Positions 54,883 through 64,000 of a DNA stretch of 64,000 nt are shown here, in pieces. Under the pieces are notes generated by a model. The model saw only the letters and a program-made list of their open reading frames with translations. It searched no databases and was not told where the DNA came from. The translations under genes were made by a program, and so were the position numbers. The stretch is taken from positions 255,564,728 through 255,628,727 of the forward strand of contig JAVHZZ010000004.1 of NCBI GenBank assembly GCA_036250195.1, given 5' to 3'. The first letter of the stretch is position 1. Every line of letters starts with the position of its first letter. The DNA is from Mixophyes australis (lineage: Eukaryota; Chordata; Amphibia; Anura; Limnodynastidae).

Positions 54883-56972
54883 TGTCACTCACCGGACCGT
54901 GAGTGCTTCTTCCCGGACATTTAGGAACCGTGGCCGTCCTCCATCCTGAGGATCTGCGCATGCGCAGCCCTTTCCTATACTTCAGTGTATGTCCCTTTAA
55001 CTCAATTGGCAGATCAGGCAACACTCCCTATATTAAGCACCTGTGGTCAACACCACGTTGCCTGATCTTGGAGTCTCATTCCCCATGAGTCTCTGAAGGT
55101 GTTCCTGTATTCCTCGTGTATTCAGCGCTGCTGATTCCTGTGGTTTCCTAACCACTTCTATCCCTGTGGTTTCCAAACCACTTCTACTACTGTGGTTCCC
55201 ATACCACTTCTACCATCAACTGTATCATCGTGACTGTTTGCTGATTCCTATCCGCTGCCTCCGTGCACTACAGTCTTCTAAACCACTTCAACGCTATTAT
55301 ATATCATTGTGACTGTTTGCTGATTCCTATCCGCTGCCTCCATGCACTACAGTCTTCTAAACCACTTCAACGCTATTATATATCATTGTGGCTGTTTGCT
55401 GATTACTATCCGCTGCCTCCGTGCACTCCAGCTTTTACTTCACATCCACTCACCTGTTCATCATCAAGTCTGTGAGCTGATTCCTATCCGCTGCCTCCGT
55501 GCACTACAGTCTCCTGCTTGCAACTCGCCTGTGTTCATCATCGTGACTGTTAGCTGATTCCTATCCGCTGCCTCCGTGCACTACAGTCTCCAGCTTGCAA
55601 CTCGCCTGTGTACATCATCGTGACTGTTAGCTGATTCCTATCCGCTGCCTCCGTGCACTACAGTTTCCAGCTTGCAACTCGCCTGTGTTCATCATCGTGA
55701 CTGTTAGCTGATTCCTATCCGCTGCCCTGTGCACTGCAGACTCATCTCAGCTCTTCTGTGTTTCCTCGAGACTGCTGCTCTCATTGCCATCTGCTACACT
55801 TCGTGATCAACAGCTCCTGGGCTACTCTGCTCTCCCGTGTCCCATCGCTGTTGGTACCTGTTGGTTGCTACTGGTTACCTCCGTGTGCCCGCAGAGTCCT
55901 GCTGCTGTTGTCAGCGCTATCGTCCATCTCCTGCTGATCCGCTCTCCACGCTTTCACGTGTCCCACTGGTCTCTACCCTCCTGTCAGCATTGGATTCGTA
56001 TCTCATCTACTACTCCTCTGCTGGATCATCTCCATTCTCCCGGGTCCTCTATGAGTCCAGTTCCACGTGTTACTGATTCCTGTGGATTCGTGTCCCTGTT
56101 GGTCTACTTACCTGTGCGCTGCACCTACTAGACCGCTGCCTCACCCATCCAGGGACTTCTCATCCAGCCGGCCTCCTGCCGCTCAGGTATCGCTGCACTC
56201 CTATCTGACTGCCTGATTCTGAACCACGGTATGCATACTTCTCATTGACTGTGCTGGTGTATTGCATATCTTGCTGGACTGTGTTTGGTTCTCTCTGGAG
56301 TCTGCTATCCGCTGAGTCTATTGCCATCATTGACTGTGTTATATTGTGCTGGACTACTTCAAGAGACTTTCTATATTTGCAGACCTGTTCAGTCATTTAT
56401 ATATATATATTGTGCATATTACTGTGGATCGTGTATAAGGTGCCTGTGTATATTCTGTGTTGCAGTCTCTCCCCGTGCACCTCCTCACTTATATATTCAG
56501 TGGTACAACTTGCTGATGACAGACCACTGATCCCTGTTTCCTGTATCACCTGTTCCAGTATCCTCTCACATAGCAGTGGTACAACTTGCTACCGCAGACC
56601 ACTGACTACCCGGATACCTCCACTTGGATTCCATTCCTTCACTCAGACAGCGGTACAACTTGCTATCCGCAGACCGCTGACTCTCATCACCTCCTTGTTT
56701 CTGTTGGACATTCCTCCTCACTATAGCAGTGGTACAACTTGCTATCGCAGACCACTGACTACCTTCACGTGCCCTTGTCCATACAGTTCCTCGTGTATTA
56801 TTACCTCCATATTACCAGTGCTGCTAGTCATAGACTTTCCTGAGCATCTCATCATCCATCATTCCCTGTTCCATGATCACCCAGCTACCAGAGTATTCTA
56901 TTACCATCTACATTGCTCTGGTAAGTCTACCACCTGGTGATCCCTGGGTAAAGACTCCTAGTGCCCGTGACA
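54883..56972 (+). repeat. 3' LTR of gypsy C
   Basis: 2090 bp, same length as the 5' copy, ends CCCGTGACA. It keeps the perfect GCCTGATCTT RNA-start motif at 55060-55069 and all three internal repeat arrays, including the four hairpins (56498-56757). Confidence 0.95.
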
Positions 56973-56977
56973 CTAGA

Positions 56978-57276
56978 ATGTCCTGAATACCATTGCCTTA
57001 TTAATTTGAGTAAAATATATACTGTGTCTAAACTAAATGACTTGGATTATTTTTTAATTTACTCATTATTACTTTCTTAAGACTAATCTTCCTTCTCCAT
57101 GGATTAACCTGACATATACAGATAGTCCTGGGAAATCATCAATGCCAAATACCATATGACTTTCACATATTTAAATATTTTGATGGACATAAATGTCATC
57201 TTTAGTAACAAAGGACTTTCTCATTCAATCCATTAATTATTTAAAGTGACTCTGATTTAAGTCTGGTGAAACTTGT
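56978..57276 (-). pseudogene. possible N-terminal DIRS ORF1 sequence
   Basis: This is the continuation of the sequence interrupted by gypsy C (the CTAGA duplication joins it to 48531). No clear frame or motif could be read, so its coding nature is assumed from position only. The DIRS 5' terminus was not found. Confidence 0.35.
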
Positions 57277-57578
57277 AGTGTACACAGGCCCGGCGCTCCC
57301 ATTAGGCAAGGTTAGGCCCTTGCCTAGGGCGCCCGGCTCTGGAGGGCGCCTGGAGGGCGCCACAGTATTCTAAAATACTTTAAAACTGTGCGGCGACCGC
57401 TGGCCATACCTGTCACGGCCGCCGCACAGCATTCAGATGTACGGGGAGGGGGGGAAGGCGGCGATTTTTGCGGGGAGGGGGGGGGGCGGCAATTTTTGCG
57501 GGGGGGGGGGGGGGGGGGCGCCGCTTTTTTAAAAATGCCTAGGGCGCCGTGAACCCTAGCACCGGCCCTGAGTGTACA
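57277..57578. mobile_element. 286-bp hAT MITE with 8-bp duplication
   Basis: 57285-57570 starts CAGGCCCGGCGCT and ends AGCACCGGCCCTG, imperfect inverted repeats. It is flanked by AGTGTACA at 57277-57284 and 57571-57578. The interior is GC-rich with long G-runs (57470-57518). No coding capacity. Confidence 0.9.
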
Positions 57579-59521
57579 TGCAATACACAGAGACAGCCTA
57601 AATCCCTGATGATAATCAGCCTGAAACACCTAGATGCCTGATGATAATCTGCATAATAATCAGGCATGTTGGTAAATCCAGATGGAAGAACAGCGCTACA
57701 GGACTGGGGAAAAATAGTCTTCTTCCAACCACACTAACTGTATCTAATATTCTCCAGAAGAGATCTGGCTACTCATCCTATTCGCCAGATAGCTGGATCT
57801 CATCTAATTTAGCAACCCATTTGTGTGGTCAAATTAGAGACTGTTCTTGTCACTTGGTGCTGAGTACGAATAGCAGTACTGGCCCCTGGTTGGCCAACAT
57901 TTGAGTTTATTGAATGATCCTAATTAAACAATGTCTTCTGCACATGATCAGTATATTAAGATTATATGATTTTGAAGGTTTGTATGAAGCAGTCATAATA
58001 CAACCTTTCTGTCGGTTTTCCTGGAATACGATTTTATTTGTTTGATTTAACCTTACATTACACATTACAATATATAAATGCAGTTTTACACTGGTAGGAG
58101 TTTTGGGGAAAAAGAGAAGGTAAGTAAGTTTCAGAGAGCTAGGATCCTCACATTGCCCAAAAGAAATTAAACATATTGCAACCATGAATTCCCAATTTGA
58201 CCTGGTTCAGACCCAGTATGTAATCTTTAGGGCTTATATGACCGGATGGGCTTACTTTGCCACACAGAGGAAAGGCGGAATGGAGGGAAGGGATGTTCTT
58301 CCTGCACAGTTATCCGGGTTTTTCTTTCACTGGCAATAATCGACTGTTACTGACCACTCCTACTGGTGACACCATGCCACCAGACATTCGCCGACTGCTA
58401 ATGCTAACTGTGCAATAGTTGTAGAATTCAGCTGCCATCACTAGGCTCCTAGAACCACCTACTTCTGGGTAGCTGATATAGCAGCTGCAGTGCCTCTTTG
58501 CTGTGAACTGACTGGTACCTCCTGACCACTTATTATAGATCAGGATTGCTGGGTAGCAGGCAGAGCATTGGCACGGAGGTGCTAGGTTCAACATAGGACA
58601 GTTGGGAACAGATTAGAGTCTAAGCTGTTTTCTGTTGTTCACAGGATACAGTTGGTAATAGTCTCAGGCAGAATCTTCAACCAGTGATATTTTATTGCTC
58701 AATAGTCCTCACAAGTTACACACTAGTTTGAGGTACTAGCGATCTCTAGAAGCTCAGATGGTATCATAACATGGACAAACAGGGCTCTTTTTATAGAGAT
58801 TCTGACACACATGTTGGCATTGGGTAACCCAGCCCTCTTCCGAGCTGGCACCACAACATCTGAGATATTACATTGAATGTAAGATATTTTTTAATCTTGC
58901 ATTTAACGCAATTTAACTTAACAAAATTTACATCAATCTGTGATTTCCTAAACTACTAGCTGGTTGCATTAGTCATCTAGTTTGTCTATTTTTATTTAAC
59001 AAGTCAGGATAAAAAATGTAGTGTCCCCCTCCTGTGCATTCAGGCTCAAAGAGGTCTTGGTCACTCATAATGAAAAGGTCTAATTAGCATGAGGTTAACA
59101 TGGGACTGCCTGCCTTCAGAAGTTACAAAAACAAATTTCGTTCAACATGGCATATCACTACATTGTCAATACAAAAATACAACACAATATCAAAAATCAG
59201 TACATTTGCAATGATATACAGCAGCACACTGCTACTAATTAAAATAAATTTATTCAAAGTCTCACATATCCTGGCTTGTTCCTCTCCTTGTCTTCTATTA
59301 CCCTGCATGAACGCTAATAATCGGGCCCTTTCAGAGGTTCATAGAGGCCCGGGAAAACCCAAATTAAGAGGCCCCTCACCCCCTCTTTCTTACAAAACCC
59401 TAAAACATTAAAATGCATTTAAAATGTATTTAAAATTGATTTTAATGCTTAACTTTATTCAAATTTACAAATTAAATACTGTATACATATACTGATGTAT
59501 TGGATTATTTGAGAGTTCAAA
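57579..59521. other. no gene recognised
   Basis: Mixed sequence without convincing coding frames, splice signals or complete repeats. The block around 59320-59390 (GGCCCGGG, AGAGGCCCCTC) may be the 3' end of the hAT remnant that follows, but the terminus was not settled. Confidence 0.45.
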
Positions 59522-61121
59522 TCAGAAGTGCTCGTCTAGCTTTTTTTTGGCAAATGCAGCAAATCAATTTGGAGAAATACAACTTTCACAGTTAATTTTG
59601 AGCACGGCTAGCCCATTCAATTGCTCTTGCCCCATAGTTGAGCGATGATAGTTTTTTTACGTTCTTCAGCACACTGAACATCGGTTCAACAGAAGCAGCA
59701 GATGTTGGCAAAGTGAGGAAAATGCGCAAAGCAATTGGGATGTTGGGAAACACCCCAGAAAGTCCTAGTTCTAGGACTAAGAAGTTCCTTTGGCTTGCTT
59801 ACTATAAATTTGCTTCAAATAATTTTGTCACTGAAATCTTCGGCAAATCTTTGACAATATCTTTATTGTAATGTTGCTGAACGTTTTCAGCTACGGAGCA
59901 CAGGTTTTCATGACTCATTTTGTTGAACTCCCAAAGAAACTTAAACAAGTTACAAATTACTTCCAATGAAGTACATGGATGATGAAGACCAGACAGAATG
60001 GAGTTTACAACCACATAGAAAACGTTGACCCTACAGTGCTTTTTGGAAACGGATTGAGTAGGTAAGTAGCGACTGGTGGAGAACTCAGTTGGAATCTCAA
60101 TGTTTTTTTGCTACAATTTTGCACTGTATGACAATCTCATCCCATTTATTGCGCATCTGTTCAATGTCTTTGATAAGACATTTGATGTTGTCCAGGTCAA
60201 CGTCTAATGTAGCATTGCGTGCTTCAATAAGGAGGGTAAATTGGTTGATCATTGCAAGTAGCTTTATCCACAAAGATGACAAATTAAAATGTCAACAATT
60301 ACTTCTCAATGGACTGAATTTCTGATTGAGTTTTTGCATTGAGATTGAGAATTTCAATATTTAGTAAAGCTGTTCCCAAAGAATGCAAATGATGTGCAAT
60401 TGGTTTAGCAGAATCCATGTTTGCAGACCCTCTAGTTGTGGATATATTATGAAGTGAAGCAGGGAGATGCTCTTTCAGAATTTCCCACCTTTGTGGAAAG
60501 GAATATTTGTTGCACAGTTGCAAAGTAAGTAATTGCCTCCTTACAGGATTCAACGCAGTCAACACCCACAAGTTTAGTGTGTGGTTTCCACAGCTGGAGA
60601 AAATACAGTATGAATTTTGGTCAAGCAGAATTGCTTGTACTCTGTTATATTTCCCAGCCATGTTAGATCCATTGTCGTAGGCTTGGCCATTGTATGCTTG
60701 GAAAGCACGCTTAGCATCTTATGGATGTTATTTGGTATTTCAAAACTAGGAATCTTAAGAAATAACATTCGGGTAGCATTGCTGTTGTTGATAATACCAA
60801 CCTCGATTGCGGTAAAACTGTCAGCAGAAAGCACATTTCCTTATGTGACAAATGTTTTCATTCACATATTGAACTTCAGCCTCAGGCATTGAATTTGGAA
60901 CAGAATTGTGATTGTTTGCAGTTGCAGTGGTTTGGCTGGGTTCATTTTCAGCTGGGTTGAACATGGAGTTCCTGATCCTGAAGCACTTGTTGTTGGATCA
61001 CTTGGGTGAGGAGCGTTTTCTTGTACCTGTGATTTAAACTTTTTACATTCGGCTTCCATTGAGTTTTGCTATTGCCTTTTAGACGCACCACTTTCAAATT
61101 TTCTCAACAACATTGTATGGT
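59522..61121 (-). pseudogene. decayed hAT transposase, ZMYM1/DUF4371-like
   Basis: An N-terminus beginning MLLRKFESGASKR (from 61121) leads to a Ser/Pro-rich stretch, then GQAYDNGSNMAGKYN and CGNHTLNLWVL near 60600-60680. The hAT dimerisation end is RSTMGQEQLNGLAVL and FAKKKLDEHF with a stop at 59522-59524. These are the motifs of ZMYM1-like hAT transposases. Multiple stops and shifts, and an apparent loss of the region between the N-terminus and GQAYDNG, make it inactive. Confidence 0.82.
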
Positions 61122-61216
61122 TTCTCATAATATTCTGAAACATCAGTTGTAAAAATTTCTAGAAACCAAATATATATACGAATGGGGAGAGAGGTGAAAG
61201 GCTTTATGTCATGCTT

Positions 61217-62130
61217 GTTCCCTCCCCCCACAGCTCACACTTCTTCATCACACCTCACTGCTCACCTCACAGCTCCCCCCTCAGCTCACACTGCCCCATC
61301 ATACCTCACTGCTCACCTCATAGCTCACCCCTCCCCTCCACAGCTCACACTTCCCATCACACCACGCTAATGACCTCACTGCTCACCTCACCCCTCCCCC
61401 CACAACTCACACTGCCCCATCATACCTCACTGCTCAACTTACAGCTCCCCCCTCCCCCCCCCCACTGCTCACACTCCCCATCACACCACGCTAATCACCT
61501 CACTGCTCACCTCACCCCTCCCCCCACAACTCACACTGCCCCATCATACCTCACTGCTCAACTTACAGCTCACCCCTCCCCCCCCACAGCTCACACTGCC
61601 CCATCATACCTCACTGCTCACCCCTCCCCTCCACAGCTCACACTGCCCCATCATACCTCACTGCTCAACTTACAGCTCACCCCTCCCCCCCCACAGCTCA
61701 CACTGCCCCATCATACCTCACTGCTCACCCCTCCCCTCCACAGCTCACACTTCACATCACACCACGCTAATCACCTCACTGCTCACCTCACCCCTCCCCC
61801 CACAACTCACACTGCCGAATCATGCCTCACTGCTCACCTCACAGCTCCCCCCTCCCCCCCCCCCACTGCTCACACTCCTCATCACACCACGCTAATCACC
61901 TCACTGCTCACCTCACCCCTCCCCCCACAACTCACACTGCCGAATCATGCCTCACTGCTCACCTCACAGCTCCCCCCTCCCCCCCCCCACTGCTCACACT
62001 CCTCATCACACCACGCTAATCACCTCACTGCTCACCTCACCCCTCCCCCCACAACTCACACTGCCCCATCATACCTCACTGCTCACCTCACAGCTCTCCC
62101 CTCCCCCCCCCCCCCCCCCCACTGCCCCAT
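61217..62130. repeat. C/T-rich tandem array upstream of the hAT remnant
   Basis: Irregular repeats of phrases such as CCTCACTGCTCACCTCA, CCACGCTAATCACCTCA and CTGCCCCATCATACCTCA are separated by C-runs. A 317-residue Pro/His/Ser frame across it (61211-62164) is a by-product of the repeat, not a gene. Confidence 0.92.
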
Positions 62131-62451
62131 CACACTGCTCCCCTCATTGCTCATACTGTCCTGATCAGACCTCAAAAACTGCTCCTTTCATCCCCTTGAC
62201 CTTTTCCAGCACCCCAAATCATTTCTCCCACTACCTAATTTATCCCAGCATCTCAATTGTACCACACACACAGGCGCTTACCCTAATTCTCCCACAGTAA
62301 TCACACATACAGACACACTTAACCTAATTTTACCTTAGCAATCCCTGCAGAAGCCGGAAGGAGGCTGCAGAGAATGAGCCGGGTGCACCGCTTATAAAAA
62401 CATTGCAGTCGGCGCCCGGCAAGTAGTCCTAGTTACGGCCCTGTTACCTAG
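62131..62451. mobile_element. right end of the ZMYM1-like hAT element
   Basis: The sequence ends CTAGTTACGGCCCTG at 62443, a hAT-type terminus related to the CAGGGCCGTAACTAG end of the MITE at 62997. The next 8 bases, TTACCTAG, would be the target duplication, but I could not find the left copy. Confidence 0.5.
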
Positions 62452-62530
62452 TTATGGGGCGCACACAGGGGGGGGGTTTCTGGTTCTCCAGAAACTCTTC
62501 CCCTCCGCGAAGAACAATGTCCCTACATAG

Positions 62531-62617
62531 CGGCACTGTACTATACAACAGCCGCGGCGCTGTCAAAGAAGCATTGCTTCTTTGATAGCGCCGCGGCTGC
62601 TGTTCAGTGCAGTGCCG
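62531..62617. repeat. large near-perfect hairpin
   Basis: CGGCACTG at the left and CAGTGCCG at the right enclose a long stem, with inner arms CAGCCGCGGCGCT and AGCGCCGCGGCTG and apex AAGAAGC-ATT-GCTTCTT. It has only a few mismatches. Probably a foldback or part of a MITE. Confidence 0.8.
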
Positions 62618-62988
62618 CCGAAATGGAGCTGCTGCGCATGCGTCTCATGTGTCTGTCTGGATAGCTGCACTATGCACAGAGAGCAATAAGCGCATGCGCC
62701 GCTATACGTTGTGCCAATTTAACCAATTAACATGTTGGGTTTGAACTTTTATTACTTAGAAATTGACAAATTAGCACTTGGATAAATATATTAAAAAAAA
62801 AATTCAGCACACAAAAACAATAAGTTTGAAATTACCCTCCTAGCCCCCCCTCACCAAACCCCCCCTTCCCCTTCTGGTAGGACCTTCTAATAATAACCTA
62901 TTTGCTATTCCTGGCTATTCTTTTGGACTTGGATTGTGAATAACCCCTTGACATTTGGTGAGTAAATAGAAATCACACCTGACTTGTA

Positions 62989-63171
62989 TGGGTACACAGG
63001 GCCGTAACTAGAGATGTGCGATAGGAGTGAACACCCAGGGCGCAACGCTGAAGAGGGGCGCAGTTTATGAATATTTTAGGTTCATTTGGTTAAAATTGAG
63101 GGCTGGGGAAGGAGCAGGTTTTTTTTCTTGCCCCAGGTGCTAAAATTTTAAGATATGGCTCTGTGGGTACA
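62989..63171. mobile_element. 167-bp hAT MITE with 8-bp duplication
   Basis: 62997-63163 starts CAGGGCCGTAAC and ends GATATGGCTCTG, imperfect inverted repeats. It is flanked by TGGGTACA at 62989-62996 and 63164-63171. Confidence 0.88.
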
Positions 63172-64000
63172 TCATTGTGTGTCTGACATAACAGTAGTGG
63201 CAGTCTGTCCTCACTAGTTCTTTCATGTCATGTAATCTACAGTGTAGGTTTGGTAGGATGGGGAGCATAAAATACATAAATCTATGTTCAGCTAGTCTAG
63301 GCATGTATGTATGATTAGCAAGCTATGTGTTCTGCACACATAAGATATATTAAAGTAATTCTGTAATACTGAGCAAGCAATAAGAATAACGTTACAGTTT
63401 TTCTGAGCTATAAAACATAAGACCGGACACAAAGCATTACCACCACTCCAGTGGTCCACCCCCCCCCCCCCCCCCCCCCCCCCCTTCCCAGACACAATCT
63501 CTATAGAGGCCGTTATTAAAACGCTTTTCCCCTCAACACCCCCAACTGTCTTTCCTAAAGCAGTGCTGACACATAGTGTGCCTGGGCTGTGAGTGTCGTG
63601 ATTTCCTGGTTACTCTGTTACCATGACAACAGCTGGGAGCAGTGTAATGAATAGGAATTCGGCAACACATGCCAACACATATACATTGCACGTGTGCACA
63701 CAGAGCAGCACAAGCAGTCATTACACCCACACCATCCAACGACGCAGGCACATCCTGGCTGCAGTCTTCCCTTCTCACTCACCTTATATTCATGTCTTAT
63801 GTTTAAAAAGGTTTTAAACATTGCAGCAATTAGCCAGGATGGCTGTGGTGTATGGATGGGAGGAGCAGGGATGAGGAACGAGGAGATTATTATTGTGGTA
63901 GGAGGTGGGTAAGGATTGGGAGAGAAGGGAACCCAGGCACTGGGGACACAGACAGTTCATCCTAACGTCACCCTCCCTCTGGGAATAAGGAAACCCTAGT
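63172..64000. other. no gene recognised
   Basis: A C-run at 63459-63484 is the only clear feature. Short frames on both strands have no recognisable motif. Confidence 0.55.

Larger units (their letters stand above)
48532..56977 (+). mobile_element. gypsy element C: nearly intact, with 2090-bp LTRs
   Basis: LTRs at 48537-50626 and 54883-56972 (2090 bp each) are bounded by the 5-bp duplication CTAGA at 48532-48536 and 56973-56977. I count about 11 differences between the LTRs by eye (about 0.5%), so the insertion is young. Gag and Pol are separate frames joined by a -1 frameshift signal. The only coding lesion seen is a stop in the chromodomain at 54713-54715. C lies inside DIRS ORF1. Confidence 0.96.
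28500..57276 (-). mobile_element. decayed DIRS-type retrotransposon broken by nested insertions
   Basis: Reading the minus strand from high to low coordinate gives, in DIRS order, ORF1 (Gag-like), reverse transcriptase, RNase H and tyrosine recombinase. The pieces are interrupted by gypsy C, two MITEs, a solo LTR, an unclassified insert, gypsy E (with D inside) and gypsy B. Removing the inserts leaves roughly 4.3 kb, and coding continuity is restored across the target duplications. DIRS elements copy by reverse transcription but integrate with a tyrosine recombinase and make no target duplication. The 3' end shows inverted repeats (28523-28543 with 28733-28753, 19 of 21 matching), as expected for this class. 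The outer limits are estimates. Confidence 0.85.

Noticed and set aside
57470..57518. Long G-runs as an assembly gap or G-quadruplex feature
   Set aside because: They lie inside a well-bounded hAT MITE with an exact duplication. Run length may be inaccurate, and no functional claim is justified.
61211..62164. A 317-residue Pro/His/Ser/Thr-rich open frame
   Set aside because: It is the translation of the C/T-rich tandem array. Other frames across the same array are open as well, and there is no domain or splice support.

Overview
The window looks like part of a large, transposon-rich vertebrate genome, most probably an anuran amphibian. That inference rests on one recognisable host gene with vertebrate-type exons and long introns, together with DIRS elements, chromodomain Ty3/gypsy elements of the sushi type, several hAT transposons and frog-type short repeats. 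No bacterial, phage or organellar sequence was seen.

Layout. (1) 1-23.3 kb, plus strand: the 3' half of a G-protein-coupled receptor kinase gene, best read as GRK6. Seven coding exons run from the RDLKPEN catalytic loop to a palmitoylation-type C-terminus with a stop at 21213, followed by a probable 3' UTR. The 15.2 kb intron between 1889 and 17083 holds a Harbinger-like MITE, a complete 5.5 kb hAT transposon (transposase of 1001 residues, 8-bp target duplication) and a complete 5.7 kb gypsy element, here called A, whose two 763-bp LTRs look identical. (2) 23.3-28.5 kb: no gene seen, only weak repeats. (3) 28.5-57.3 kb: one decayed DIRS-type retrotransposon on the minus strand that was broken up by later insertions. 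These are gypsy B (29060-34505), gypsy E (34757-42870, minus, itself carrying gypsy D at 36027-38457), an unclassified 0.9 kb insert, a 1.1 kb solo LTR, two MITEs and gypsy C (48537-56972). (4) 57.3-64 kb: hAT MITEs, a decayed ZMYM1-like hAT transposase remnant with a C/T-rich tandem array, and unremarkable sequence.

How the parts work together. The gypsy elements share one plan: LTRs that begin TGTCA, a short palindrome at the U3 start (A, B, C, E), a TATA box 30-31 bp before a 10-base motif, and a primer-binding site 1-2 bases after the 5' LTR that is the reverse complement of that motif. This is what Tf1/sushi-type self-priming requires: the RNA 5' end folds back to prime its own reverse transcription. 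Gag and Pol are fused in one frame in A and B. In C they are separated by a textbook -1 frameshift signal (GGGAAAT plus an H-type pseudoknot), and D carries GGGAAAC, the heptamer known from the sushi-derived mammalian gene PEG10. C also has an unusually long transcribed leader (about 1.9 kb of R-U5) built from three kinds of tandem repeat, one of them a set of four hairpins with a compensatory base-pair change.

Relative ages inferred from LTR similarity and nesting: DIRS oldest, then E, then D inside E; B intermediate; C young (about 11 LTR differences counted by eye over 2090 bp); A youngest. All coordinates were read by eye and no database was searched.
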